Positions 8,752 through 17,829 of a DNA stretch of 64,000 nucleotides are shown here, piece by piece (position 1 is the first letter of the stretch; each line of letters begins with the position of its first letter). The stretch is from Duganella sp. CF458 (lineage in GTDB: Bacteria; Pseudomonadota; Gammaproteobacteria; Burkholderiales; Burkholderiaceae_D). A model generated the notes under the pieces. It saw only the letters and a program-made list of their open reading frames with translations, was not told where the DNA came from and ran no database searches. The translations under genes and the position numbers were made by a program. The stretch covers positions 239,293 through 303,292 of the forward strand of contig NZ_FOOF01000008.1 in assembly GCF_900113115.1 (NCBI RefSeq), written 5' to 3'.

Positions 8752-9741
8752 ATGGCGTTTATCAAGAAGTCGATCGCACTGGGAATGTTGGCCGTGGCCG
8801 GGGCCATGGGCGGGTTTGCCTGGTGGGCGGGCCAGCCGGTCATTGGCCAGGAACCGGCCATAGAATTCACGATCAGCAAAGGCAGTGGTGCCAGCGCCGC
8901 CGGGCAGCAAATGGTCGCCGCCGGCGTGCCGATCCAGCCGCTGATGTTCAACCTGCTGGCGCGGGTGACTGGCAAGAGCGGCCAGCTAAAGGCTGGCACG
9001 TACGAGCTGAAACCTGGCACAACGCCGATGCGCCTGATCGGCCAACTGGTGCGTGGCGAGTTCGCCCAGGAATCGTTGACCATCATCGAGGGCTGGACCT
9101 TCCGCCAGATGCGCCAGGCGATTGCCGCGCATAGCGGCCTGAAGCACGATACAGCCGAGCTCAGCGACCGCGAGCTGATGGCGCGCATCAATCCCGATTT
9201 CAAGGATCCCGAAGGCCTGTTCTTCCCTGATACTTATCTGTTTGCCAAGAATTCCAGCGAACTGGCCATCTTCCGCCAATCGCACAGCATGCTGATGAAG
9301 CGCCTGGACGAGGCGTGGGGCAAACGCGATCCCGGCTTGCCGTATAAAAACCCCTACGAGGCGCTGACCATGGCTTCCATCGTGGAGAAGGAAACCGGCC
9401 AGAAGTCCGAGCGCAATATGATTGCCGCCGTGTTCGTGAACCGCCTCAAGCTGGGCATGCTGCTGCAGACCGACCCGACCGTCATTTACGGCATCGGGCC
9501 CAAGTTCGACGGCAATATCCGCAAGAAAGACCTGGAAACCGACACCCCGTACAATACCTATACCCGGGTGGGCCTGCCGCCGACCCCGATCTCGCTGCCG
9601 GGCGTCGCCTCGCTGGCGGCCGCGCTGGCCCCGGCCAAATCGGGCGCGCTGTACTTTGTGGCGCGCGGCAATGGCACCAGCCAGTTCTCCGACAACCTGA
9701 CCGACCATAACCGGGCGGTCAACCAGTATCAAAAGCAATAA
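8752..9741 (+). CDS. mltG: Endolytic murein transglycosylase MltG
   Basis: A 329-residue YceG/MltG protein that cleaves nascent peptidoglycan glycan strands and is thought to terminate them. An N-terminal membrane helix (residues 6-26) anchors it in the inner membrane. The catalytic glutamate is in ASIVEKETG, followed by DPTVIYG and the late motif [17 protein letters not shown]. The ATG at 8752 is preferred to an upstream TTG. Only two bases separate it from tmk, the usual mltG-tmk-holB order. Confidence 0.94.
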   Translation: MAFIKKSIALGMLAVAGAMGGFAWWAGQPVIGQEPAIEFTISKGSGASAAGQQMVAAGVPIQPLMFNLLARVTGKSGQLKAGTYELKPGTTPMRLIGQLVRGEFAQESLTIIEGWTFRQMRQAIAAHSGLKHDTAELSDRELMARINPDFKDPEGLFFPDTYLFAKNSSELAIFRQSHSMLMKRLDEAWGKRDPGLPYKNPYEALTMASIVEKETGQKSERNMIAAVFVNRLKLGMLLQTDPTVIYGIGPKFDGNIRKKDLETDTPYNTYTRVGLPPTPISLPGVASLAAALAPAKSGALYFVARGNGTSQFSDNLTDHNRAVNQYQKQ

Positions 9742-9743
9742 CA

Positions 9744-10358
9744 ATGACAACACGCGGTAAATTCATCACTTTTGAAGGCATCGACGGTGCCGGCAAGTCG
9801 ACCCATATCCAGTTTGTCGGCGAGCTGGTCAAGGCACGCGGCCTGGAGCTGGTCAGCTCGCGCGAACCGGGCGGCACCCCGCTGGGCGAAAAGCTGCGCG
9901 AACTGTGGCTGCACCAGGCCATGCATGTCGAAACCGAAACCCTGCTGGTGTTCGCCAGCCGTCGCGAGCACCTGGCGCAAGTCATCGAACCCGGCCTGGC
10001 GCGCGGCGCCTGGGTCATTTCGGACCGGTTTACCGACGCCAGCTTCGCCTACCAGGGCGGTGGCCGCGGCCTCAGCCGTGAAAAGCTCGACATCCTGGCG
10101 CATTGGGTGCACCCCGACCTGGAGCCGGACCTGACCATCCTGTTCGACGTGCCGCTGGAAGTGGCGCGCGCCCGCCTCGACGCCACCCGCGACCTGGACC
10201 GCTTCGAACGCGAGAAGGCCGACTTCTTCATGGCCACCCGCGCCGAATACCTGCGCCGCGCCGCGGAGGCGCCGCAGCGCTTCCGCGTGATCGACTCCAC
10301 CCGCAGCATTGCCGACATCCAGGCCGAGCTGGCCAGGATCGTGGGAGCGCTTGCTTGA
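9744..10358 (+). CDS. tmk: Thymidylate kinase
   Basis: A 204-residue dTMP kinase that makes dTDP for DNA synthesis. The P-loop [12 protein letters not shown] is at residue 8, [14 protein letters not shown] follows, and the DR motif with its lid partner is in [16 protein letters not shown]. Length and motif order are normal. It overlaps the TTG start of holB by four bases. Confidence 0.96.
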   Translation: MTTRGKFITFEGIDGAGKSTHIQFVGELVKARGLELVSSREPGGTPLGEKLRELWLHQAMHVETETLLVFASRREHLAQVIEPGLARGAWVISDRFTDASFAYQGGGRGLSREKLDILAHWVHPDLEPDLTILFDVPLEVARARLDATRDLDRFEREKADFFMATRAEYLRRAAEAPQRFRVIDSTRSIADIQAELARIVGALA

Positions 10359-11374
10359 GCGGCCAGGTCTACCCGTGGCAGCAAGGCGCCTGGCAACAGC
10401 TGCAGCAGCTGCGCCAGCGCATGCCGCATGCCATCCTGTTCCATGGCGCGCATGGCACCGGCAAGGCCGACTTCATCGAACAGTTTGCCCAGGCGCTGCT
10501 GTGTGAAAACGCGCGCCCGGACGGCCATGCCTGCGGCGCATGCCCAAGCTGCGGCTGGTTCCAGCAACACAGCCACCCGGACTACCGCCGCGTGCGGCCG
10601 GAGATGTTCGAAGATGAGCCGGCGGAAGGCGAGGAGGGCGAAGATAAGAAGGCCGCCAAGAAAGCGCCTTCCAAAGAGATCAAGATCGAGCAGATCCGCG
10701 CCCTGGCCGACTTCATGAATATTTCGACCCACCGCCAGGGCTTGCGCGTGGTGGTGCTGTACCCGGCTGAAGCGCTGAACATGCCGGCCTCGAATGCCCT
10801 GCTGAAAACACTGGAAGAGCCGCCTCCGGGCACCGTCTTCCTGCTGTCCTCCAACGGGCTGGACCGTGTCCTGCCGACCATCCTGTCGCGCTGCCGCAAG
10901 TTCAGCATGCCCATGCCGTCGCACGCCGAAGCGCTGGCCTGGCTCAAGGAGCAGGGCGTGCCCGACGCCGATAGCTGGTTGCGCGAGCAGGGCGGCTCGC
11001 CCTTGGCCGCGGTGGCTGCCTCCGAAACGGGCAATCGGGAAGAATTGGACGCTTTCTTGCAATATTTGGCCCGCCCAAGTGTGGAAGGCGCACTGAAAAC
11101 TGCCGATAAATTGCAGAAAGTACCACTGAGTGCCTTGGTTTCGTGGCAACAACGCTGGCTTTACGACCTGTTTTCGTACAAACTTGCAGGTAACATCCGT
11201 TATTATCCGCGGTACCAGCGTGAGCTGGCCGGATTGGCGGACAAGGTGAACATCAGCCGCCTGATGGGAGCGATCAAGGGCGCCAATGAAAGGCGCGCGA
11301 CATCCGACCATCCGCTGTCGCCGAAATTGTTTATTGAAGATATGCTTCTTGACTACACTGCTTGCTGTAGCTGA
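10355..11374 (+). CDS. holB: DNA polymerase III delta' subunit
   Basis: A clamp-loader subunit of about 339 residues. The AAA+ core shows [11 protein letters not shown] (Walker A), the zinc-binding cysteines in CGACPSC and [17 protein letters not shown] with SRC further on. An acidic-lysine insert around residues 85-105 is longer than in E. coli. The best start is the TTG at 10355, forming TTGA with the tmk stop; upstream frame extension would only overlap tmk. The order tmk-holB-pilZ-tatD is common in proteobacteria. Confidence 0.92.
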   Translation: MSGQVYPWQQGAWQQLQQLRQRMPHAILFHGAHGTGKADFIEQFAQALLCENARPDGHACGACPSCGWFQQHSHPDYRRVRPEMFEDEPAEGEEGEDKKAAKKAPSKEIKIEQIRALADFMNISTHRQGLRVVVLYPAEALNMPASNALLKTLEEPPPGTVFLLSSNGLDRVLPTILSRCRKFSMPMPSHAEALAWLKEQGVPDADSWLREQGGSPLAAVAASETGNREELDAFLQYLARPSVEGALKTADKLQKVPLSALVSWQQRWLYDLFSYKLAGNIRYYPRYQRELAGLADKVNISRLMGAIKGANERRATSDHPLSPKLFIEDMLLDYTACCS

Positions 11375-11386
11375 AGAAAGGAAAAA

Positions 11387-11764
11387 ATGAGCGCAAGCCC
11401 TAACGATCCAGGCACCGCAGCCGTCAACCGGCCAACGGTGTTATCCCTCGCAATCAAGGAAAAGGCAGCCCTGTATGCGGCCTATATGCCTTTCCTGAAG
11501 CAGGGCGGCATGTTCGTGCCGACCCAGAAGCCGTACAAGATCGGCGACGAGATTTACCTGTTGCTGACGCTGATGGACGATCCGAACAAGTACGCGATTG
11601 CCGGCAAAGTGGTGTGGATCACGCCGCCCGGCGCGGCCAACAACAAGACGCAAGGAATCGGCGTGCATTTCCCGGACGACGAGACCGGCACCCGCACCCG
11701 CCTGCGGATCGAGGAAATCCTGGGCGCCGCACTGCGCTCGTCCCGCGCCACCCACACGCTGTAA
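11387..11764 (+). CDS. PilZ domain protein (type IV pilus family)
   Basis: A 125-residue single-domain PilZ protein. GGMFVPT, VVWITPPG and GIGVHFPDDE are at the positions expected for type IV pilus PilZ proteins, which lie next to holB and are needed for pilus biogenesis. This subfamily often does not bind c-di-GMP itself because the N-terminal RxxxR motif is missing; I see no such motif here. It is 12 bases after holB. Confidence 0.85.
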   Translation: MSASPNDPGTAAVNRPTVLSLAIKEKAALYAAYMPFLKQGGMFVPTQKPYKIGDEIYLLLTLMDDPNKYAIAGKVVWITPPGAANNKTQGIGVHFPDDETGTRTRLRIEEILGAALRSSRATHTL

Positions 11765-11767
11765 CGC

Positions 11768-12274
11768 ATGACGAAGTTCCGCCACCGCCTCGCCACGCTC
11801 GACGATTTACCTACCATAGTCGCGATTTACAACAGCACCATCGCCTCGCGCGAGGTGACTGCCGATACCGAGCCGGTGTCGGTCGAATCGCGCCTGCCCT
11901 GGTTCCACGACCACCAGCCGGCGCGCCGGCCGCTGTGGGTCATCGAGGAGTCCGGCCGCGATGGCATCATCGGCTGGATTTCGTATTCGAACTTCTATGG
12001 CCGGCCGGCTTATTCGGGCACGGCGGAGGTCTCGATCTATATCGATGAAGACTGGCGCGGCAAAGGCGTGGGCCGCTATGCGCTGCAGGAAGCGATCGCT
12101 TTTGCGCCGCAGGTGCAGGTTCACACGGTGCTCGGCTTCATCTTCGGCCACAACCAGCCATCGCTGGCGCTGTTCGCGAAGTTCGGTTTCGAAACCTGGG
12201 CCAAGCTGCCGCGCGTCGCCAATCTCGACGGCATCGAGCGCGACCTGATCATCCTCGGCAAGCGCGTCGCTTAA
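11768..12274 (+). CDS. GNAT N-acetyltransferase, phosphinothricin-acetyltransferase-like
   Basis: A 168-residue acetyltransferase. The acetyl-CoA loop is in DEDWRGKGVGRYAL and the later block FIFGHNQPSLALFAKFGF is typical of the pat/MddA/YncA group, which acetylates phosphinothricin, methionine sulfoximine or similar amino-acid analogues. The true substrate here is unknown. It starts three bases after pilZ, and its stop overlaps the convergent coiled-coil gene. Confidence 0.85.
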   Translation: MTKFRHRLATLDDLPTIVAIYNSTIASREVTADTEPVSVESRLPWFHDHQPARRPLWVIEESGRDGIIGWISYSNFYGRPAYSGTAEVSIYIDEDWRGKGVGRYALQEAIAFAPQVQVHTVLGFIFGHNQPSLALFAKFGFETWAKLPRVANLDGIERDLIILGKRVA

Positions 12275-12633
12275 AAGGCGCCCGCCAGCCGGGCGATGAT
12301 GCCCAGGACCAGCGCCAGGATCGATAACAAAGCGCTGAAGGTCCAGCGAAATCCGCGTTGCATCTCCTGGCGTAGCTCTTTGACCGACTCGGCGCGCGCG
12401 GCACGCTCTTCGCTTGAGGCGCGCTCCAAGGCACGTCGAAGCTCGGTGAAGCCTGCCTCCATAGCGTTTCGATGATCCGCGAAGCCTGCGTCCATGCTAC
12501 TGCGCAATGCGGCCATTTCCGTTCGCTGCTCAATAAACCCGCGTTCCATCGTCGCGCGTAACTCGGCCTGCCCCTGAAGCAATGACTTCTGGCATTTTTT
12601 CAACGCTGCGATCTCGGTTTCTGCTTTCGACAT
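12271..12633 (-). CDS. Coiled-coil protein with C-terminal membrane anchor
   Basis: A 120-residue protein. Residues 1-90 are a long charged helix rich in Glu, Arg and Ala with heptad character, including partly repeated elements such as MERGF, MDAGF and MEAGF about 18 residues apart. The last 25 residues are hydrophobic (SALLSILALVLGIIARLAG), giving a tail-anchored topology. The start codon has AGGA seven bases upstream. It resembles DUF1640-like coiled-coil membrane proteins, but I cannot assign a function. The frame stays open upstream across tatD; that part is an antisense shadow. Confidence 0.7.
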   Translation of the reverse strand: MSKAETEIAALKKCQKSLLQGQAELRATMERGFIEQRTEMAALRSSMDAGFADHRNAMEAGFTELRRALERASSEERAARAESVKELRQEMQRGFRWTFSALLSILALVLGIIARLAGAF

Positions 12634-12735
12634 GCGTTCCTGGATTCCGCTACTTGGCGTGGCAGCATCCACGCGGTCTTGACATTGGACAGGCGCATTC
12701 CGGATAAGTTCCGCAATTTTCGATAAAATGCCGGG

Positions 12736-13515
12736 ATGTTTATCGATTCCCACTGCCATATCGACTTCCCGGAGCTGGCCGCCCGGATGCCTGAAATCCT
12801 CGCCAAGATGGCGGAAAATAAAGTCAGCCACGCGCTGTGCGTCTCGGTCGACTTGCCGGACTTTCCGCGCGTACTCGCGTTGGCCGAGCAATACCCGCAC
12901 ATCTACGCTTCGGTCGGCGTGCATCCCGATTACGAGGACACGCCTGAACCTGGCGTCGAACAACTGGTCGAGTTGGCCAAGCACCCCAAGATTGTCGCCA
13001 TCGGTGAAACCGGCCTGGATTATTACCGCCTGGAGGGTGACCTGGAGTGGCAGCGCGAACGCTTCCGCACCCATATCCGCGCCTCGCGCGCCTCGCGCAA
13101 GCCCTTGATCATCCACACCCGCTCGGCCTCGGAAGACACCATCCGTATCATGCGCGAGGAAGGCGCCGGCAGTGACAAGGGCGGCGTGGCCGGCGTCATG
13201 CACTGCTTTACCGAATCGCTGGAAGTCGCGCGCGCCTCGATGGAACAGGGCTTCTACATTTCCTTCTCCGGCATCGTGACCTTCAAGAGCGCGAAAGAGC
13301 TGCAGGCGGTAGCACTGGAAGTGCCGCTGGAACGCATGTTGATCGAAACCGATTCGCCTTACCTGGCGCCAGTGCCGTATCGCGGCAGGATGAATGAACC
13401 GGGCTACGTGGCGCACGTCGCGGAATTCATCGCCAAGTTGAAGGGCGTTCCGGTGGAAAGAGTCGCCGAGCAGACGTCGGCCAATTTCTTCGAGCTCTTC
13501 AAGGCTGCCGCCTGA
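12736..13515 (+). CDS. TatD family metal-dependent hydrolase
   Basis: A 259-residue TatD/YcfH-type TIM-barrel hydrolase, probably a deoxyribonuclease. Metal ligands are visible in order: HCH in DSHCHID, Glu in GETGLDYYR, His in LIIHTR, His in GVMHCFTE, and Asp in IETDSPYLAP. It belongs to the tmk-holB-pilZ-tatD neighbourhood. The stop overlaps the ankyrin-protein ATG (TGATG). Confidence 0.93.
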   Translation: MFIDSHCHIDFPELAARMPEILAKMAENKVSHALCVSVDLPDFPRVLALAEQYPHIYASVGVHPDYEDTPEPGVEQLVELAKHPKIVAIGETGLDYYRLEGDLEWQRERFRTHIRASRASRKPLIIHTRSASEDTIRIMREEGAGSDKGGVAGVMHCFTESLEVARASMEQGFYISFSGIVTFKSAKELQAVALEVPLERMLIETDSPYLAPVPYRGRMNEPGYVAHVAEFIAKLKGVPVERVAEQTSANFFELFKAAA

Positions 13516-14201
13516 TGACCAGCCGCCGTCGGGCAAGCGTCTTCCTGGCCGGCGTGGTGCTGGCGGCATTCGGCGGGCCGCTATATGCCAACCCGGCAGC
13601 CGAGGAAACCGATGTGGAAGCCGACAAGGTCGCCTTCTTCCGGGCCGTCCAGATCGACGACGACCGGGCGGTGAAAGCTATCCTCGCCCGGGGCCTGGAT
13701 CCCAACCTGCACGACCCGGAACGCGGCGAAACCGGCCTCATCATCGCCATGCGCAACGACGCGATGAAGGTCGCCCGATTGCTGCTCAGCCATTCCGGGC
13801 TGAAAGTCGATGCGCAATCTCCCAATGGCAACACCGCCCTGATGATGGCGGCTTTGCAAAAAAACAAGGCTGCCGTCCTGGCACTGTTAGGCAAGGGGGC
13901 ACAGGTCAACCGTCCCGGCTGGACCGCCCTGCATTACGCAGCCGCAGCCGGCGACCTCGAGATCATGAAACTGCTGCTCGAGCGCCACGCTTATATCGAC
14001 GCCGCGTCGCCCACCGGCACCACCCCGCTCATGCTGGCGGCCCGTGAAGGCCAGGAAGACGCGGTCAAGCTGCTGCTGGAGGAGGGGGCCAACGCCAAAC
14101 TCAAGGACCGTGCCTGGCGTGAAAATGCCGCCCAGTTCGCCATCCGTGCCCAGAAACCGTGGATCGCCGAGCAAATCCGCCGGCACCTCAGCGGCAAATA
14201 G
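13515..14201 (+). CDS. Secreted ankyrin-repeat protein
   Basis: A 228-residue protein with an N-terminal signal peptide ending near residue 25 (VLAAFGGPLYANPA). Four or five ankyrin repeats follow, recognisable by NGNTALMMAALQ, GWTALHYAAAAGDLEIM and GTTPLMLAAREGQEDAV. Ankyrin repeats mediate protein-protein contacts, and this one is predicted to be periplasmic. It is coupled to tatD by a TGATG overlap, as seen in many beta-proteobacteria. The partner is unknown. Confidence 0.87.
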   Translation: MTSRRRASVFLAGVVLAAFGGPLYANPAAEETDVEADKVAFFRAVQIDDDRAVKAILARGLDPNLHDPERGETGLIIAMRNDAMKVARLLLSHSGLKVDAQSPNGNTALMMAALQKNKAAVLALLGKGAQVNRPGWTALHYAAAAGDLEIMKLLLERHAYIDAASPTGTTPLMLAAREGQEDAVKLLLEEGANAKLKDRAWRENAAQFAIRAQKPWIAEQIRRHLSGK

Positions 14202-14295
14202 GACGGTATTTCCCTTTCATATCGTGCAAATGGCCAAATGCGCTTGGGGCGACAATCCTACTGTCGAAAACCCACCGCGCGCCCGCGCCACTGCC

Positions 14296-15207
14296 ATGCT
14301 GAACGAACGCGAAATCGAAAGCTGCTACCTCGGCCAGTTCATCCCGGTGCATTACCACCACAATATGCTGATGGATGCCAACCGCATGCACAACTTCAAG
14401 GCCGCCATCGATTACGTGGTGAAGCCCGGCATGAAGGTGCTGGAACTGGGCGGCGGCACCGGCGTGCTGTCCTTCTTCGCGGCACAGAAGGCTGAAAAGG
14501 TCTATTGCGTCGAATTCAACCCGGAGATGGTGCAGGAAGCGCGCAAATTCCTCGCCATGAACAACAATGGCGCGCGCGTCGAGGTGGTCCACGCGGACGC
14601 CTTCGAATACCTGCCGCCGGAACCGGTCGACCTGGTGATCTGCGAAATGATCCACGTCGCCATGCTGCGCGAGAAGCAAGTCGAGGTGATCGAGCATTTC
14701 AAGCAGCGCTACCTGCAACGCTTCGGCGGCCCGTTGCCGGTATTCATGCCGGAAGCGGTCCTGATGGCTGTCCAGCCCGTGCAGCAGGATTACGATTTTG
14801 ATGGCTTTATTGCCCCGATCGTCCAATTCCAGCAGCCCGGACAGCTCCAGAACGGCACAGTGGAACTGGCCCAGCCCCAGGTCTATGCCCTGATCGATTT
14901 CACCCAGCCCAACGAAATGCTGTACCGCTGGGAAGGCCGGTTCATCGCCGAACGCGACGGCCAACTGAACGCACTGCGCTTCATCACCAAGAATATCCTC
15001 GCCGTAGTGCCCGAGCGCAATAGCACGATCGACTGGCTGAACCACTACATGACCTTGCCGCTCGCCGAGCCGGTGCGGGTGCGTGCCGGCAAGGCCGTAC
15101 AGCTCAGCTTTGCCTACCGCGCCGGTGGCCAGATCCAGTCCCTGCAAGCCACTATGCAGGCGGGCCTGGTGCTGGCGGACGCGGCGCTCGTGCTTGCCGG
15201 GACCTGA
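14296..15207 (+). CDS. Class I SAM-dependent methyltransferase
   Basis: About 303 residues from the preferred ATG (an in-frame ATG at 14230 is possible). The SAM-binding motif I is VLELGGGTGVLSFFAA, followed by YCVEFNPEM and DLVICEMIH, which resembles the double-E style of protein arginine methyltransferases. A beta-rich C-terminal half follows (residues 150-300), again PRMT-like in layout. The substrate cannot be decided; protein or RNA methylation are both possible. Confidence 0.8.
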   Translation: MLNEREIESCYLGQFIPVHYHHNMLMDANRMHNFKAAIDYVVKPGMKVLELGGGTGVLSFFAAQKAEKVYCVEFNPEMVQEARKFLAMNNNGARVEVVHADAFEYLPPEPVDLVICEMIHVAMLREKQVEVIEHFKQRYLQRFGGPLPVFMPEAVLMAVQPVQQDYDFDGFIAPIVQFQQPGQLQNGTVELAQPQVYALIDFTQPNEMLYRWEGRFIAERDGQLNALRFITKNILAVVPERNSTIDWLNHYMTLPLAEPVRVRAGKAVQLSFAYRAGGQIQSLQATMQAGLVLADAALVLAGT

Positions 15208-15212
15208 TACTT

Positions 15213-15239
15213 CGCCGGCACGCGATACGCGCGCCGGCG
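15213..15239. terminator. Strong GC stem-loop after the methyltransferase gene
   Basis: CGCCGGC pairs with GCCGGCG, and inside the loop CGCG-ATA-CGCG pairs again, five bases after the methyltransferase stop. There is no T-run behind it, so it is not a classic intrinsic terminator. It may stabilise the 3' end or work with Rho. Confidence 0.4.
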
Positions 15240-15305
15240 GGGCTTGCAGTTCGTCCCCATTTTCTGGCAGCTCGTCGCCTGCCAACGCATTTGGTCGCAT
15301 GTCCG

Positions 15306-15332
15306 TTGTCCGGGCCGGACGTCCGCTATAAA
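15306..15332 (+). promoter_or_regulatory. Possible sigma70 promoter for the small membrane protein
   Basis: TTGTCC and TATAAA are separated by 15 bases, about 30 bases upstream of the 65-residue membrane protein. The spacer is short and contains the palindrome GGACGTCC. The gene is separated from the preceding one by a stem-loop, so it needs its own promoter; this is the best candidate I see. Confidence 0.35.
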
Positions 15333-15362
15333 GTTGCCTCAACTTCAATCGGAGGTAATGGG

Positions 15363-15560
15363 ATGTTCGGTTTCATCTTATGGCTGTTGTTGTTGTTCCT
15401 GTGCTGGCCGCTCGCCTTGCTGGCACTGGTCCTGTACCCATTCGTCTGGCTGCTGATGCTGCCACTGCGCCTGCTCGGCATTGGTGTCGAGGCGGTGTTC
15501 GAACTCCTGCGCGCCATTGTCATGCTGCCGGCACGCATCCTGGGCGGTTCGCCGCGGTAA
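15363..15560 (+). CDS. Very small hydrophobic membrane protein
   Basis: A 65-residue protein that is almost entirely hydrophobic: two or three helices, starting MFGFILWLLLLFLCWPLALL and including VWLLMLPLRLLGIG. It has a very strong ribosome-binding site (GGAGG, eight bases upstream). No family was recognised. It resembles small membrane proteins that adjust envelope stress or kinases, but nothing in the sequence tells which. Confidence 0.65.
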   Translation: MFGFILWLLLLFLCWPLALLALVLYPFVWLLMLPLRLLGIGVEAVFELLRAIVMLPARILGGSPR

Positions 15561-15594
15561 GCAGCAGTCAAAAGCAGTAATCAGCAGTAAACAG
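15558..15594 (+). repeat. Short degenerate CAGCAGTAA-type repeat
   Basis: Imperfect copies of AGCAGTAA or AGCAGTCA follow each other directly after the stop of the small membrane protein (roughly four copies, 8-11 base period). Role unknown; it may simply be slippage-derived. Confidence 0.45.
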
Positions 15595-15654
15595 CGGCAA
15601 GGTGTTGGCGTGACTTGGGCTGCCGATGTAGGATGCGGCGAACAGGAGGCACGC

Positions 15655-15867
15655 ATGAACACGAAGGGCCGCGCCAATCTTCGCAACGATGTTTTTACCG
15701 CGGCCTTGATCGACCACGGCCTCGCCATGCAGGGCATCGCCGGTCCGAAGGCTGCCTACCTCTATCTTGTCCAGCGCCGCATTCCGCTGCTCATCATCAA
15801 ACGCGTCATGTCGAGTCCACGCGAGCGCCGCCAGCCCGGCGCGGCGGGTTTGCCGCCTGATCGCTAA
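15655..15867 (+). CDS. Small basic hypothetical protein
   Basis: A 70-residue protein starting at an ATG with a clear AGGAGG ribosome-binding site eight bases upstream. It is basic, with a helix-like centre (DVFTAALIDHGLAMQGIAG) and YLYLVQRRIPLLIIKRVM, then a proline/arginine-rich tail. The middle could be a short helical DNA-binding fold, but I see no defined family. The frame is open further upstream; the strong ribosome-binding site decides the start. Confidence 0.55.
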   Translation: MNTKGRANLRNDVFTAALIDHGLAMQGIAGPKAAYLYLVQRRIPLLIIKRVMSSPRERRQPGAAGLPPDR

Positions 15868-15975
15868 AGGCGCTCTGCGCGGCGTCGACAATTTTTCCAG
15901 TTCGTATCGAAACCGCTCTGCACCATTCCCGCTGCTACGATGACCCGACGAAAAATAATTCGGGCAGGGGAAACA

Positions 15976-17730
15976 ATGAATCAATTCGAATACCCGCGGC
16001 CCCAGCTGGTCCGCGATGCATGGCAATGCCTGAACGGTGAATGGGAATTTGAATTCGACGATGAGCACAGGTTCAGCCTGCCGTCCGATCCGATTCCATG
16101 GTCGCGCAAGATCACCGTTCCGTTTGCACCGGAAGCGGCCGCCAGCGGCATCGGCGATACCGGTTTTCATCCCGCCTGCTGGTACCGCTGCCGTTTCAAT
16201 GTCGCGCAGCGCGGCGCGCGGACCTTGCTGCACTTTGGTGCCGTCGATTATCAGGCGCGGGTATGGATCAACAACCATATGGTGGCCGAACACGAAGGGG
16301 GCCACACCTCCTTCACGGCCGACATCACGGATGAACTGATCGAAGGCGAGCAAACCCTGGTTGTGTTGGTGGAAGACGATCCGGCCGACCTGGCCAAGCC
16401 GCGCGGGAAACAGGACTGGCAGCGCGAGCCGCATTCGATCTGGTATCCGCGCACGACCGGCATCTGGCAAACCGTGTGGATCGAAAACGTGGCGGCCACC
16501 TATATCCGCAAGTTGCGCTGGACCCCCATCTTCGATGGCTACGAGCTGGGCTGCGAGGTGTTGGCCGGCGGTGACGCCTGTGCCGAGCTGGCAGTCGAGG
16601 TCAGGGTGTGGCTCGGCCAGCGGCTGCTGGCCGCCGACAGCTACCTGCTGGTGGGCCAGGAAGCCAACCGCAAGATAGCCCTGTCCGACCCCGGCATTGA
16701 CGACTCGCGCAATGAGCTGCTGTGGAGCCCCGAGCGTCCCACCTTGCTTGATGCCGAGCTGACGCTGTATGCCAATGGCCAGTTGCTGGACCGTGTCCGT
16801 TCCTATACGGCGATGCGTTCCGTGTCGATCAACCGCGACCGCTTCATGCTGAACGGCCGTCCCTACCAATTGCGCCTCGTGCTGGACCAGGGTTACTGGG
16901 TCGACAGCTTGATGACGGCGCCTTCCGACAATGATCTGCGGCGCGATGTCGAACTGGCCAAGGCAATGGGCTTCAATGGCGTGCGCAAGCACCAGAAGAT
17001 CGAAGACCCGCGCTACCTGTACTGGGCCGACCGGCTCGGGCTGCTGGTCTGGGAGGAAATGCCGTCCGCCTACGCCTTTAGCGCGCGTTCCATGACGCGC
17101 CTGGTGCATGAATGGAGCGAAGCAATCGATCGCGACTATAGCCATCCCAGTGTGATTGTGTGGGTTCCGTTCAATGAATCCTGGGGTGTGCCGAACCTGA
17201 CGGCGGTGCAGGCACATCGCAACGCGGTGGAAGCGCTGTATCACCTGACGCGCATGCTTGACCCGACACGGCCGGTCATCGGCAACGATGGCTGGGAAGC
17301 GTCGGCCACCGATATTCTCGGCATCCATGACTATGATCCCGACCCGGACCGGGTACGCCAGCGCTATGAAGTCACCGATCCGGTGCGCACCTTGTTCGAC
17401 CAGCGCCGCCCCGGCGGACGCATCCTGACACTGGACGGTTTCCCGCACCGCGGCCAGCCGATCGTGTTGACCGAGTTTGGCGGCATTGCGTTCGATCCCA
17501 ATGCGCCCGAGCACCACACCTGGGGCTACTCGCGCCAGAACAATGCGGAAGCGTATCTCGAGCATTACCGCGCCCTGCTCAAGGTGGTGAACGAAACCGC
17601 GATGTTCAGCGGTTTCTGCTACACCCAGTTTGCCGACACCTTCCAGGAGACGAACGGCTTGCTGAATGCCGACCGCAGTCCCAAGATCCCGCTGGAACAG
17701 ATCAGCGCCGCGACACGCAACGCGCCTTAG
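15976..17730 (+). CDS. Glycoside hydrolase family 2 enzyme
   Basis: A 584-residue GH2 protein: an N-terminal sugar-binding jelly roll (residues 1-165, with LNGEWEFEFD), an immunoglobulin-like middle (165-275) and a TIM barrel (275-584). The acid/base glutamate is in VPFNESWG and the nucleophile in VLTEFGGIAF. It lacks a signal peptide. Family members are beta-galactosidases, glucuronidases or mannosidases; with the galactonate genes downstream a beta-galactosidase is plausible but not proven. A GGGG-A ribosome-binding site precedes the ATG. Confidence 0.88.
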   Translation: MNQFEYPRPQLVRDAWQCLNGEWEFEFDDEHRFSLPSDPIPWSRKITVPFAPEAAASGIGDTGFHPACWYRCRFNVAQRGARTLLHFGAVDYQARVWINNHMVAEHEGGHTSFTADITDELIEGEQTLVVLVEDDPADLAKPRGKQDWQREPHSIWYPRTTGIWQTVWIENVAATYIRKLRWTPIFDGYELGCEVLAGGDACAELAVEVRVWLGQRLLAADSYLLVGQEANRKIALSDPGIDDSRNELLWSPERPTLLDAELTLYANGQLLDRVRSYTAMRSVSINRDRFMLNGRPYQLRLVLDQGYWVDSLMTAPSDNDLRRDVELAKAMGFNGVRKHQKIEDPRYLYWADRLGLLVWEEMPSAYAFSARSMTRLVHEWSEAIDRDYSHPSVIVWVPFNESWGVPNLTAVQAHRNAVEALYHLTRMLDPTRPVIGNDGWEASATDILGIHDYDPDPDRVRQRYEVTDPVRTLFDQRRPGGRILTLDGFPHRGQPIVLTEFGGIAFDPNAPEHHTWGYSRQNNAEAYLEHYRALLKVVNETAMFSGFCYTQFADTFQETNGLLNADRSPKIPLEQISAATRNAP

Positions 17731-17754
17731 TTGGGCCTTAGTTGCACGTTAGTC
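17724..17754 (+). repeat. Triple 11-base repeat carrying stop codons in all frames
   Basis: GCCTTAGTTG occurs twice with an 11-base period and a third time in altered form (CACGTTAGTC). The first copy contains the stop of the GH2 gene. Because 11 is not a multiple of three, the three TAG codons (17728, 17739, 17750) fall in three different frames. Confidence 0.5.
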
Positions 17755-17829
17755 GCGCGTCAGCGTGTCAACGCATTGCAGCAATCGATTCGACTGGCAG
17801 GCAGGCTCTGTCAAAACAAGGAGAGTGAC

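Noticed and set aside
12634..13569. Upstream extension of the coiled-coil gene across tatD
   Set aside because: The extension is antisense to tatD and the ATG at 12633 has its own ribosome-binding site.
15568..17565. Long minus-strand open frame (665 codons) opposite the GH2 gene
   Set aside because: Shadow of GH2, whose catalytic glutamates and domain order are intact.
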